Assembly (NCBI GenBank): GCA_028278675.1
Contig: JAQAJJ010000002.1
Location: forward strand, 62,001 to 126,000
DNA length: 64,000 bases
Direction: 5' to 3'
Source of the DNA: Candidatus Azophilus lithoversatilis
GTDB taxonomy: Bacteria; Pseudomonadota; Gammaproteobacteria; Pseudomonadales; Azotimanducaceae
Positions 1 through 7,592 of the stretch are shown piece after piece (within the stretch, counting starts at the first letter, position 1; the number at the start of each line of letters is the position of its first letter). The position numbers and the translations under genes were made by a program. The notes beneath the pieces are model-generated. The model saw only the letters and a program-made list of their open reading frames with translations, did no database searches and was not told the DNA's origin.

Positions 1-2135
1 TTGATCGCCCACGACTCCCTAATCCGTCCCTCATGGAACAGACCCCACGCGAGCGCGGACTTCATGTCGTCGCTTTGCGCGACGATCCTCGAATTCCCTT
101 CCAAGAAAGCCACCACTGACGGGTGGTCTGTCGGCGGTCGACTCAGTACGCCGACCACCTCGTACGCGTTGTCCAGAGTGGGTTCACGCGAGAACAACTC
201 CCGGACGAGCAGTTCCACCTTCGTCCAGTCCTCCTGCGCCTTCAGGTAGCCGATGAGGTTTCGCAGGTCGATCAGCTCGTTCGAATCCTCATACAGCGCC
301 TCCAGTTGCTCCCGCGGATCGCCTCCTCCCGCAGTATGGAGCGCAACCTCCATGCGTTTACGCGCCTCGTCGACTACAAGGTCATGTCGGTCCTCCAATA
401 CCGCCCGGGCTCGCTCGCTCTGACCGTCGGCCAAGAGCGCCTCAAACAACGCGACCGTAGTCATGGACGTTCCCAGGACGCGGTCAAGCCTCTCGAAGCG
501 TTTCTCAACATACGTGGCGAACTCCCGCGGACCCATGGTGCTCTGATTCAGCAGACACTCCGCGAACACCTCCTCATCCACGAGACCACCGAACTGTTCC
601 CGTTTCCCCAGCTCCTCTCGCAACGCACGACCGTCGAAATCGATCCCGAAAGCCCAAGCGAGCGAAACTAGGCCCACGCCTCTGTCTCTCTCCTCCAAGC
701 GTGCCTGCACCTTCCGACGGCCCCTCGCTACTCCGTCCCCATCGGGGTTCATGAGCTCAAGCCAGCATTGCCAAGCGGCCACGCGCTCCACGATCCTATT
801 GCCCGCAAGAGCCGGCAGACTGCCTTCGACGAACGTGAAACACTCAACTGCCCGCGAGTGCCGCTCCTTCGCCCCGTCCTCCAAGTTCGGACGAATCCCC
901 ATGTACGTCGGAAGGCCTTCTAGGGCCAAACCTCTCCGCTCGGCAGGTAGCAGCAGCGCGGCGTTGATCGTCCCTTCGAGCATTGCCAGGGTCGGCACCC
1001 AACGAGACGCCGACGCCAGCACCCTCAAGCCTTCGGCAGCCTCCTCCCATCGCCCCGACTTGGCCAAGCAAACGCCCCACTCGTGCCATCCCAGATCCTC
1101 GAAGTGATCCGGATTCTTGTTCGGATGCACATCCTCGAACCACTGCAACGCCGCCTCCGGTCCCCGGAAGCGGTGCAACACTCCGAACAGTACCGACCTT
1201 GCCGACGGGCTAGCGACGTCGCGAAGCAGTTGGATCGCGCCATCCTCGTCATCCTCCGTTGACTTGAGCAGGGCATCCACAATCCGCAAATCGCTGTCGC
1301 CGTACGCCTCCGGCAGTTCTTCTCGCATCAGGCGCGCGTCCACGACGGTTTCGGTACTGGACGCCAATAGTCTGCTCGCCCAATAGCACACGGAGTTCCT
1401 CGCTCGTTCAGGCGCCATAGCCAGATCGTCTTGCTCGACCCTTCGCCAAAGCGCCCTCACCCGAGCGACGGCGTCCTCGAAGTCAAACATCCTCCAGGCC
1501 AGAATGGCCGACAGTTCCTCGTCTGCGATCTTCCCGAGCGCCTCCCGACCAGCCGCATCCACAGTCGATGCTCGGTCGATCCGGTCCCCTATCCGATCGA
1601 TCTGCCGGACTACTTCGCTGTGTCCCGCCTGGATCATGCCCGCTACCGGCCGCTGCTCTCGCGGCATGGAAGCGAAGTACCCTGCGGTCAGAGTCGCAAC
1701 TACCACATCGATTGGCACTTCAGCGAAACGAGCCGCTTCTCCCGTCTGCTCCGAGTAACTCTCGGCAAGGCGTCCCCGGATCCCCACTTCATCGTTGGCC
1801 TCCTGTCCCATCACATGCGCCCTGGCAATCGCCAGGAACCCGTCCTCGACTTCCGCGAGTTCCAACCAACTGCGCACCATCGGCTTACGGAAAAAATCCG
1901 GGGCAACGTACGTTTGCTCCCATGCCATCAGCACCGATCGCCACCAACCGTCGTCGACGCTGCCGCCCCGCAATCGACCCAGAGTTTCCTTCAGCACACT
2001 ATCGAACAGGTCCGTGCGCACCTGTGCAGGAGCTCGCGCCCCTTGCCGCTCCGCGCGCAGTCGTCGCACCCTCTTGGCTACCGTACCCGCCAACGGCAAA
2101 AGGGCCTTTGCCGCCACACTCCCCAACATCTCCAT
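1..2135 (-). CDS. Large helical-repeat (TPR-like) protein, 3' end beyond window
   Basis: I translated this frame by hand because the ORF track omits it: it is open from an ATG near 2135-2141 to the left edge, about 711 codons with no stop. The codon at 2135 is preferred over 2141 because an AAGGGG stretch lies about six bases upstream of it but directly abuts the 2141 ATG. The protein begins MEMLGSVAAKALLPLAG. It is rich in Trp, Glu, Ala and Leu and contains TPR-like helical hairpins such as EWGVCLAKSGRWEEAAEGL (roughly residue 350-370) and GYLKAQEDWTKVELLVREL (about 630). A segment SEVVRQIDRIGDRIDRA near residue 180 looks like a short coiled coil. No catalytic motif is visible in the part present; an effector domain could lie in the missing C-terminus. 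It lies downstream of and co-directional with the GTPase gene, 130 bp away, so the two may be one unit. Function unknown. Confidence 0.85.
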   Translation of the reverse strand, partial: MEMLGSVAAKALLPLAGTVAKRVRRLRAERQGARAPAQVRTDLFDSVLKETLGRLRGGSVDDGWWRSVLMAWEQTYVAPDFFRKPMVRSWLELAEVEDGFLAIARAHVMGQEANDEVGIRGRLAESYSEQTGEAARFAEVPIDVVVATLTAGYFASMPREQRPVAGMIQAGHSEVVRQIDRIGDRIDRASTVDAAGREALGKIADEELSAILAWRMFDFEDAVARVRALWRRVEQDDLAMAPERARNSVCYWASRLLASSTETVVDARLMREELPEAYGDSDLRIVDALLKSTEDDEDGAIQLLRDVASPSARSVLFGVLHRFRGPEAALQWFEDVHPNKNPDHFEDLGWHEWGVCLAKSGRWEEAAEGLRVLASASRWVPTLAMLEGTINAALLLPAERRGLALEGLPTYMGIRPNLEDGAKERHSRAVECFTFVEGSLPALAGNRIVERVAAWQCWLELMNPDGDGVARGRRKVQARLEERDRGVGLVSLAWAFGIDFDGRALREELGKREQFGGLVDEEVFAECLLNQSTMGPREFATYVEKRFERLDRVLGTSMTTVALFEALLADGQSERARAVLEDRHDLVVDEARKRMEVALHTAGGGDPREQLEALYEDSNELIDLRNLIGYLKAQEDWTKVELLVRELFSREPTLDNAYEVVGVLSRPPTDHPSVVAFLEGNSRIVAQSDDMKSALAWGLFHEGRIRESWAI

Positions 2136-2205
2136 GCCCATCCCCTTATCACCTCACGCCGCGCCGACCGCCCGACGACGAGCCTCACCCGCGTCAGACA
2201 TTAGC

Positions 2206-2259
2206 CGCCTGGACGCCAAAGCCGCGGCCAACCTCGCCGCGCTGGCTCCCGTCGCGGGC
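2206..2259 (+). pseudogene. IS110-family recombinase scrap (18 codons)
   Basis: The plus strand here reads RLDAKAAANLAALAPVAG, matching the conserved C-terminal Transposase_20 segment (RLDAKTAPSLAGLAPVAR) of the larger IS110 remnant at 4690-5369. By eye the 51 bases align with about nine mismatches. It sits in the gap between the GTPase stop and the start of the helical-repeat gene. It is not the same copy as the larger remnant. I treat it as the trace of an old insertion; it is too short to exclude a coincidental resemblance entirely. Confidence 0.5.
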
Positions 2260-2265
2260 GTATCC

Positions 2266-4566
2266 TTAACCCTCTTCACGGCTTCCCGCCTCGACACGTC
2301 CGTACTCTTCCTCCAACTCGAGGCCGCCGCCCGCCTCCCCCATCGCGAATGCGACTAGCTTCCGCACCTCCGCCACGATTGGTTCGATCCCGGGCACCGG
2401 TGCCGCTGCCCCGTAGATATCGCGCAGCCGCTGCGCCCGCACGTACGAGGAGCCCCGACCCGCGTGCTCAAACGCCTCACCCCACTCATTGAAGTGTTCC
2501 TCTACGATGCGATCCATCGCGAACGAGTGCAGCGCGGTGTAGACCTCGGCCCGAATCCTAGCGATCGCCGCGGCGGCTTCGTCTTGGTCGCCAGCCGTCC
2601 GCTCCCACCTCGCCGGAGCGTCGAGAAACCGCGACGTTGCCTCCGAAAGACGTCCGATGAGTTCCGCCACCGGCATCAGGTGTTTGTACTCGTAGTTGTC
2701 CATTCGATACGTAACACGCCGCGTCAGTGCTCTAACCCGCGCCCAGTGCTCTTTGCTCACCCCGTCGCGCCTCCTATAGCCAAGTCTCGCGTCCCACAAC
2801 GAGTGGAACTCTCGCGATGCCGACTGCACCGCGAACGCGAGCCCTGCCGGGTCGTACATCGGTCGCGCCTGGGGCTGCGGCTCCGGCTCAATGATGGACT
2901 GCACGAACCCCATCAGCTCCCCGAGTTGTTTGCGCGCCCCGCTTGGAATCCCCTCGGCCGGCTGGTCCAACCAGCCCAGCATGAAGCACCTTTCGTCCAG
3001 CCGCCGCTCGAGACCGCCGACGACCACATCACCAATCGCGTCCCGCAAGCGCGCCAACGCGAGCTTCACCGCCCCGAGCACGTGGTCCCTTTTCGCCGCA
3101 AAGTCGGGCAGGTTGTCCCCTTTGACGGCGTCGAAATGCGTGAACGCAACCGCCAGTTTGTCCGCGTGTCCGCCCGTCCCGACCGAACGGAGCACCGACA
3201 AGGGCGCCGCCTGCATCGGCTGCGTCGCGTTGTCAACGACCAAGACCACATCGACCGTTGCGTACCGCGACGTGTAGTGGGTGCTGACGTTCGCTGCGGA
3301 CTCCGGCGTGTGGCCGAGTCCCTCGCCATCAATCAGTACCACCCTCGGGATCTCGCCGCCGAACCCGGTTACGAACGGGCCCCTGACGCGCATGCCCTGC
3401 ACGACAGGCGTGAGCAGCCGCCCGTAGGCCCTGTGATAGTTACTCGAGAACCACCGTGCTTGACGCATAAAGTCGTTCCGGTCGTCGCTCCGAAACGTCC
3501 ACTTCTCCGGCCATCCGCCACGTCTCGTCAGCGTCCCTTGCTCCAGATGAGCGAAACGCCGCAGCACATCTTCAGTGATCGCGTCCACCAGCGCCGCGTG
3601 GTCCGGCAGGCCCTCCGCTTGGTCCACAAAGAGGTCCGACGCCGCCTCCTGGTCTTCCGCCTTCATGTCCTTCAGCGGCTCGTCCAGCACTCCCGCTATC
3701 GCCGCGTCGGCTTGTGCTGCGAGTTGCCGGACCCTTTCCTGGTACCCGTCCAGCGCAGACTGCATCGCCGCGCGTTCCTCCGCCGTCGGCAGCGAGCCCG
3801 CGTCCAGCTCGTCCTCGGGTTCCTCCTCTTCAGTTGCATCCCCCCAGTCGTCCTCTTCCGGTTCTCCCTCGTCCGGCGACCAAGCCCCCAGCAGGTACCC
3901 CAGCCGGAACCGCTGATCCTTATGGTTCAGCAGATCGCGCATCACCCGCTCGTCTGAGCCGTCGCGCCACGCCGTTTTACACGCCTCCGACACCGACTCG
4001 CTCACGTAAGTCCGCACGAGTCTTCGCGGAAAAAAGGTCACGACCGCCTCGAAGTCGCCGGGGCCCACAATCACCTCGATGTCCGCGATCGTCGTCTTGC
4101 CTGTGGATGTCGACGGGAAGCGGTCCCTCGTCGGGTGCGACCCGATCAGTTGGCGCAGCAGCGAGGTCTTTCCCGCCCCCGTCGTGCCGATCAGCATGAC
4201 TCTCGAATAGCCCTCGTCCCTGTCGGGTAGCCGGATTTCCTCCTCACGGATCGCCATCGGGTCCTTACCTGCCGGGTTGTCCATGGGTTCGTAGAACGCA
4301 CGCACGACCACGCTGTGGAATCGCTGCTCGGCTCGACCCCGCTCTGCCACGTTCCAATAGCTCTCATCGCCAAGCAACGCGTTCAGCTCCGCCACGAAGG
4401 CGTCCGCCTCCTCGCTGTCGCTGGTCCCCAGGCCCCGTCGCACCTTGACGCCAATGCGCCCCTCGTCGTCGCGGCAAACCGGATGCCGGAAAGTCACCGC
4501 CCATGCTTTCCGGCCCTGCGTCCTCGACTTCGCCGCGGTATATGTTCTCGCCTTGGTTTCAATCAT
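2266..4566 (-). CDS. TRAFAC-class P-loop GTPase with large insertion
   Basis: Predicted 766-residue GTPase. G1 (P-loop) is GTTGAGKTS at about 127-135; a switch I threonine lies in GKTTIAD near 158; G3 is LIDGEG at about 411-416; G4 is THFD at about 476-479. Between switch I and G3 there is an unusually long insertion of roughly 240 residues with an acidic stretch (EDDWGDATEEEEPEDE). Residues 20-70 (GRKAWAVTFRHP..KVRRGLGTSD) resemble the Arm/AP2-like DNA-binding domain of phage integrases; this is an inference from pattern only. ATG 4566 is chosen; the ORF track extends to a GTG at 4608 that adds 14 residues without a clear ribosome site. It is upstream of and co-directional with the helical-repeat gene and sits in an island of degraded mobile DNA, a setting typical of phage-defence genes. 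I do not recognise a named family. Confidence 0.85.
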   Translation of the reverse strand: MIETKARTYTAAKSRTQGRKAWAVTFRHPVCRDDEGRIGVKVRRGLGTSDSEEADAFVAELNALLGDESYWNVAERGRAEQRFHSVVVRAFYEPMDNPAGKDPMAIREEEIRLPDRDEGYSRVMLIGTTGAGKTSLLRQLIGSHPTRDRFPSTSTGKTTIADIEVIVGPGDFEAVVTFFPRRLVRTYVSESVSEACKTAWRDGSDERVMRDLLNHKDQRFRLGYLLGAWSPDEGEPEEDDWGDATEEEEPEDELDAGSLPTAEERAAMQSALDGYQERVRQLAAQADAAIAGVLDEPLKDMKAEDQEAASDLFVDQAEGLPDHAALVDAITEDVLRRFAHLEQGTLTRRGGWPEKWTFRSDDRNDFMRQARWFSSNYHRAYGRLLTPVVQGMRVRGPFVTGFGGEIPRVVLIDGEGLGHTPESAANVSTHYTSRYATVDVVLVVDNATQPMQAAPLSVLRSVGTGGHADKLAVAFTHFDAVKGDNLPDFAAKRDHVLGAVKLALARLRDAIGDVVVGGLERRLDERCFMLGWLDQPAEGIPSGARKQLGELMGFVQSIIEPEPQPQARPMYDPAGLAFAVQSASREFHSLWDARLGYRRRDGVSKEHWARVRALTRRVTYRMDNYEYKHLMPVAELIGRLSEATSRFLDAPARWERTAGDQDEAAAAIARIRAEVYTALHSFAMDRIVEEHFNEWGEAFEHAGRGSSYVRAQRLRDIYGAAAPVPGIEPIVAEVRKLVAFAMGEAGGGLELEEEYGRVEAGSREEG

Positions 4567-4689
4567 TATCTTCGCCCGACGTTGTACCCAGTTGTTCCAA
4601 CTTACCACGCGGCGTCAGGCGACGCAATCGATCGGGTACACCCCGGTACAACAACAGCACCCTTCGATTTGCATCGTGCGGGCAGCAAG

Positions 4690-5369
4690 CCCAGACCGAC
4701 GCCGCCGCCGCGCGCATGCTCGCCGCGATGGGTGCCGCCATCCAGACGCGACTGGACGAACCGCCGTCGGCGACCCAACGCGACCTCGACGAACCCCAGA
4801 CCGCCCGGGACGCGCTGGCGAAGAGCCGGATCGCCGTGCTCAACCGCCGCCACATCGCGCGTCACCCGCTCGTGAAGCACCAGCTGCGTTACCGGCTGAC
4901 CCAGATCGACAACCAGCTCAAGGCCATCGACGCCGCGATCCGCAAGCTCGTCAAGGCGGACGAGGCGCTTGCGCGCAAGGCCGCGGTGCTCACCTCGATC
5001 CCGGGCGTCGCCGCGATCACCGCCGCGGGGCTGCTTGCCGGGATGCCGGAACTGGGCCGTCTGGACGCCAAGACGGCGCCCAGCCTCGCCGGCTTGGCCC
5101 CCGTCGCGCGCGAGTCCGGCCAATGGAATGGCCGCCGCTTCATCGGCGGCGGCCGCGGCCGGGTGCGCAAGCTCCTGTACATGGCCGCCCTGAGCGCCGT
5201 CCAGCACAATCCGGACCTGGCCGGTGTCTGCAGCCGCCTCCGCGAACGCGGCAAGCCGGGCAAGGTCGCGCTCACCGCCGTCATGCGCAAGCTGATCGTG
5301 CTCGCCAGCACGTTGCTGAAGGAAGACCGCGAGTGGACCCCAGCCTTCAGCCCGAGCGCCGGAACATGA
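4690..5369 (+). pseudogene. IS110-family recombinase, C-terminal fragment
   Basis: The frame from about 4690 to the TGA at 5369 encodes the C-terminal two thirds of an IS110-type recombinase: a coiled-coil helical linker (LRYRLTQIDNQLKAIDAAIR), the helix-hairpin-helix segment (LTSIPGVAAITAAGLL) and the Transposase_20 domain with GLAPVARESGQWNGRR, including the Ser of the ESG motif that serves as the catalytic nucleophile in characterised relatives. The N-terminal RuvC-like DEDD domain is missing, so the enzyme should be inactive. The ORF track starts this frame at 4503, but 4503-4690 is antisense to the GTPase and its upstream region. Confidence 0.85.
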
Positions 5370-6378
5370 CAATCAGCCGCCGTACGCAGTCGCCCGCACG
5401 AGGCCCGGATGGCACCTCCGCGACGACGCCGGACGCCCTGCCGCAACCGGTGCCGCACCGCCGCCGTCGCGCGTCGCGTTGCATCCGCTATGTGAGGGTG
5501 CTGCGCACCCTTCGACATAGCGGCTGCAACGACTCCCGGCGTTCGCGCAGTTTCCAGCCGCACCACCCCCAAGGCGTTGCCAAACGCCGCCGATCTCCGC
5601 GATATTCCCACCCACTACCAAGCCCGCTCCACCGCGAGCGGCAACGTTGGACCGACCGGTCCTAGTTCGCATCGGAGAAGCGGCGCACCGACGCCAGAAC
5701 CGGGGCACCCGCACGCGGCTCCGGCGCGTGAAGACGCGGCAAGTGCCATGTGACACGAAGCGTACCGGGGGCGACGGCGGCCTCCCGCGCGGCGACATCC
5801 GCGCCAGCGCGAACCGGGGACACCCGGCCAGCGCAACGCCGACTGGCCATAAACCGATTCCCCGCCGGCCACGGGGACGTGCCGACCGACGGCAGCTACC
5901 ACGGGGCGACCGCACGGCTCCCCGAACGCAGCGATCCTGCGACAGTGCGGCAGGAGGCCACCCACGCCTCCCGCGGGTCACGCCCGCGAAGTCGAGCCGG
6001 GCGGTCCCGGCAACACACCGTTTGGGCCACAAGCCCATAGCGACGAAGCAACCCGACGCGATCCATCGGCGCTTCCCAGGCGTCCATGCGCAACCGTGAC
6101 GAAAGCGACATGGACGGGATGCGGCAGGGCATCCCGCGCGGCTTCAACAGCGCGACAACCACCTGCAACGGCGAGAGCAGTCCCGACCGCGTCCGAAAGG
6201 ACGGAACGGGGGCGAGCCGGGGACGGAATCCGACAAGGCGATGGCCGACGTCGTGTCCATTACCCGCGGAGCTGCGAGAAGTACCAGTACGTCCGAGAGG
6301 GACGGCCTGTTCGCAGCGAAGTTCTTACGGAAACACAACTGGATTGCCAGACGCGCCCTGCGCTCGGGAGGAACGCAC
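5370..6378. other. About 1 kb without a convincing gene
   Basis: All listed ORFs here (5373-6038, 5615-5965, 5647-6099, 6096-6983) are Arg/Pro/Ser/Gly-rich with no recognisable motif and read as random GC-rich frames. The stretch lies between the IS110 remnant and the tandem-HTH gene. The only structure I see is the inverted repeat at 5487-5521. Because IS110-type elements carry a structured non-coding end, part of this could be decayed element DNA. Confidence 0.6.
5487..5521. repeat. Imperfect inverted repeat
   Basis: The arms GCTATGT and ACATAGC enclose a second pair AGGGTG/CACCCT around a CTGCG loop, giving a 35-base hairpin with a small bulge. It lies about 120 bases after the stop of the IS110 remnant. 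There is no T-run, so a rho-independent terminator is unlikely. It could be a stem of the element's non-coding RNA end or a chance palindrome. Confidence 0.6.
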
Positions 6379-6786
6379 ATGGGACAGCGCCGGTCGAGAC
6401 TCGACCGCCACGGAACCGAACTGCTCGCCCTGCGGCGGGCCGGGACCACGCTCGCCCAGCTGACCCGCTGGCTGCTCGAGGAGCGGGATGTCGCCGTCGC
6501 CGCCACCACGGTCGGCCGCTGGCTCGACCGAGCGCGGGACCTCGATGTCGGTTTGCCGCCCGACGGATTCGACGCGGCCGGCATCGCCGAAGTCCTCGCC
6601 GAGCGCTCCCGCGCCGAGCGGTTCCCCAGGTACGCGCCGTCGATCCTCGATCGGTTCGCCCACGAGATCCTCCGCCTTCGCGCCGCCGGCGCCGGCATCG
6701 GCGAGTGCCATCGCGCCCTGCGCGAGCGGCACGGCCTGCGGATCGCCCGCTCCACCGTCTCCTGCTGGTTGCGCCGGCATTGCTAG
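6379..6786 (+). CDS. Small protein with two HTH-like repeats
   Basis: A 135-residue basic protein starting MGQRRSRLDR, with GGGAGGAA upstream of its ATG. It contains two copies of the same approximately 45-residue unit: RHGTELLALRRAGTTLAQL..TTVGRWL (about 9-50) and RFAHEILRLRAAGAGIGEC..STVSCWL (about 90-132). Each looks like a helix-turn-helix with a conserved T/S-x-V-x-x-W-L end. It directly precedes the broken integrase in the same direction, so it is probably a DNA-binding accessory of that mobile element (recombination or transfer). No named family is certain. Confidence 0.6.
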   Translation: MGQRRSRLDRHGTELLALRRAGTTLAQLTRWLLEERDVAVAATTVGRWLDRARDLDVGLPPDGFDAAGIAEVLAERSRAERFPRYAPSILDRFAHEILRLRAAGAGIGECHRALRERHGLRIARSTVSCWLRRHC

Positions 6787-6874
6787 GTTCAAGCGCCCGC
6801 GCCGCGGCCGCGACCAGCCGCGCCACCGGTTCCGCTCCAGGCCCGGCGACCCGAAGAAGCAGGCCGCCAGCGTC

Positions 6875-7530
6875 ATGCGCCGCCTGCAGGGCACGCGTAT
6901 CCGGTCTGTCGGCACCGTCAGGAACTACCAGGAGCGCTTGGCACAGGTCGCCGCGCGCCTCGACATGCCGCTGGAGAAGCTGACCCCGGCCGCGGCCGTC
7001 GCCTACATCGAGCGCCGCGCCGCGGAGGTGGGCCAGAAGACGCTCGACATGGAGCGCCAGGCGCTCCAGGCCATGCTGCGCCACGTCAGCTGCGCCACGT
7101 CACCATGCAGCTGCCGCCCGGAAGCACGCTGCGCGTCGTCAAGGCGGTCCGCGCCAGCACCCTCGAACCGTGTGCCTACTCGCCGGCCCAGGTCCGCCTG
7201 GTGGCCGCCCGGCAGGCCGAGCGCAACGCGCTGGCTACCGAGATCGTGCACGCCAGCGGCATACGCGCCCACGAGCTGCTGACCCTCGCCAAGCCAAGCG
7301 AGCAGCCGCCGGACGACCGCCGGGCCCAGTCGCGCCTCACCGGCACCGCGGCCGAGGGCATGAAGTTCGCCGGCAGGGACGGCGTGGTCTACACCGTGGC
7401 GGGGAAGGGCGGTCTCGTCCGCGAGGTCCTGCTGCCGCACCGCCTCGCCGAGCGCCTCGAGGCGCGCCGCCTCGATCGTCCCGAGCGCATCGTCGACCGC
7501 GGCGGTACGGCAATCGCCATCTGGCAGGTG
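6875..7530 (+). pseudogene. Tyrosine-type integrase, frameshifted and 3'-truncated
   Basis: The first part (frame of 6488) encodes a SAM-like core-binding domain: TVRNYQERLAQVAARLDM..GQKTLDMERQALQAMLRHV. The second part (frame of 7105) continues MQLPPGSTLRVVK..ERNALATEIVHASGIRAHELLTL..VYTVAGKGGLVREVLLP. The two frames join if one copy of the 14-bp tandem duplication at 7075-7102 is removed. Homology appears to stop near VDRGG (about 7510-7530), before the HxLRHxY active-site region of tyrosine recombinases, so the catalytic C-terminus is absent. It was probably the integrase of the island that ends at the ssrA 3' end. The 5' limit is uncertain; ATG 6875 is the first in-frame Met. Confidence 0.8.
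7075..7102. repeat. 14-bp direct tandem duplication
   Basis: GCTGCGCCACGTCA occurs twice in immediate succession inside the integrase gene. Its length is not a multiple of three, so it shifts the frame. Deleting one copy restores LRHVTMQLPPGS, a continuous integrase sequence. Confidence 0.95.
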
Positions 7531-7561
7531 TCGTTTCCGGCACTTCCGTCCGAGCGGAAAA

Positions 7562-7580
7562 ACGGTCTCCGGGAGACCGT
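7562..7580. repeat. Perfect short inverted repeat
   Basis: ACGGTCTC-CGG-GAGACCGT, eight-base arms with a three-base loop, lies between the truncated integrase and the 3' end of the convergent gene 7593-8951. No T-run follows. It may be a bidirectional transcription barrier or the end of an element. Confidence 0.6.
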
Positions 7581-7592
7581 CGTCTCAGGCGG

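Noticed and set aside
2464-3957. Plus-strand ORF of 497 residues
   Set aside because: Antisense to the GTPase; Arg/His/Pro/Val-rich composition without motifs, while the minus frame has all G motifs.
4503-4690. 5' part of the IS110 ORF in the track
   Set aside because: No similarity to IS110 N-terminus, and it overlaps the GTPase start on the other strand.
5373-6038. Minus ORF of 221 residues after the IS110 fragment
   Set aside because: Arg/Gly/Ala/Pro-rich with no motif; typical of random frames in GC-rich DNA.
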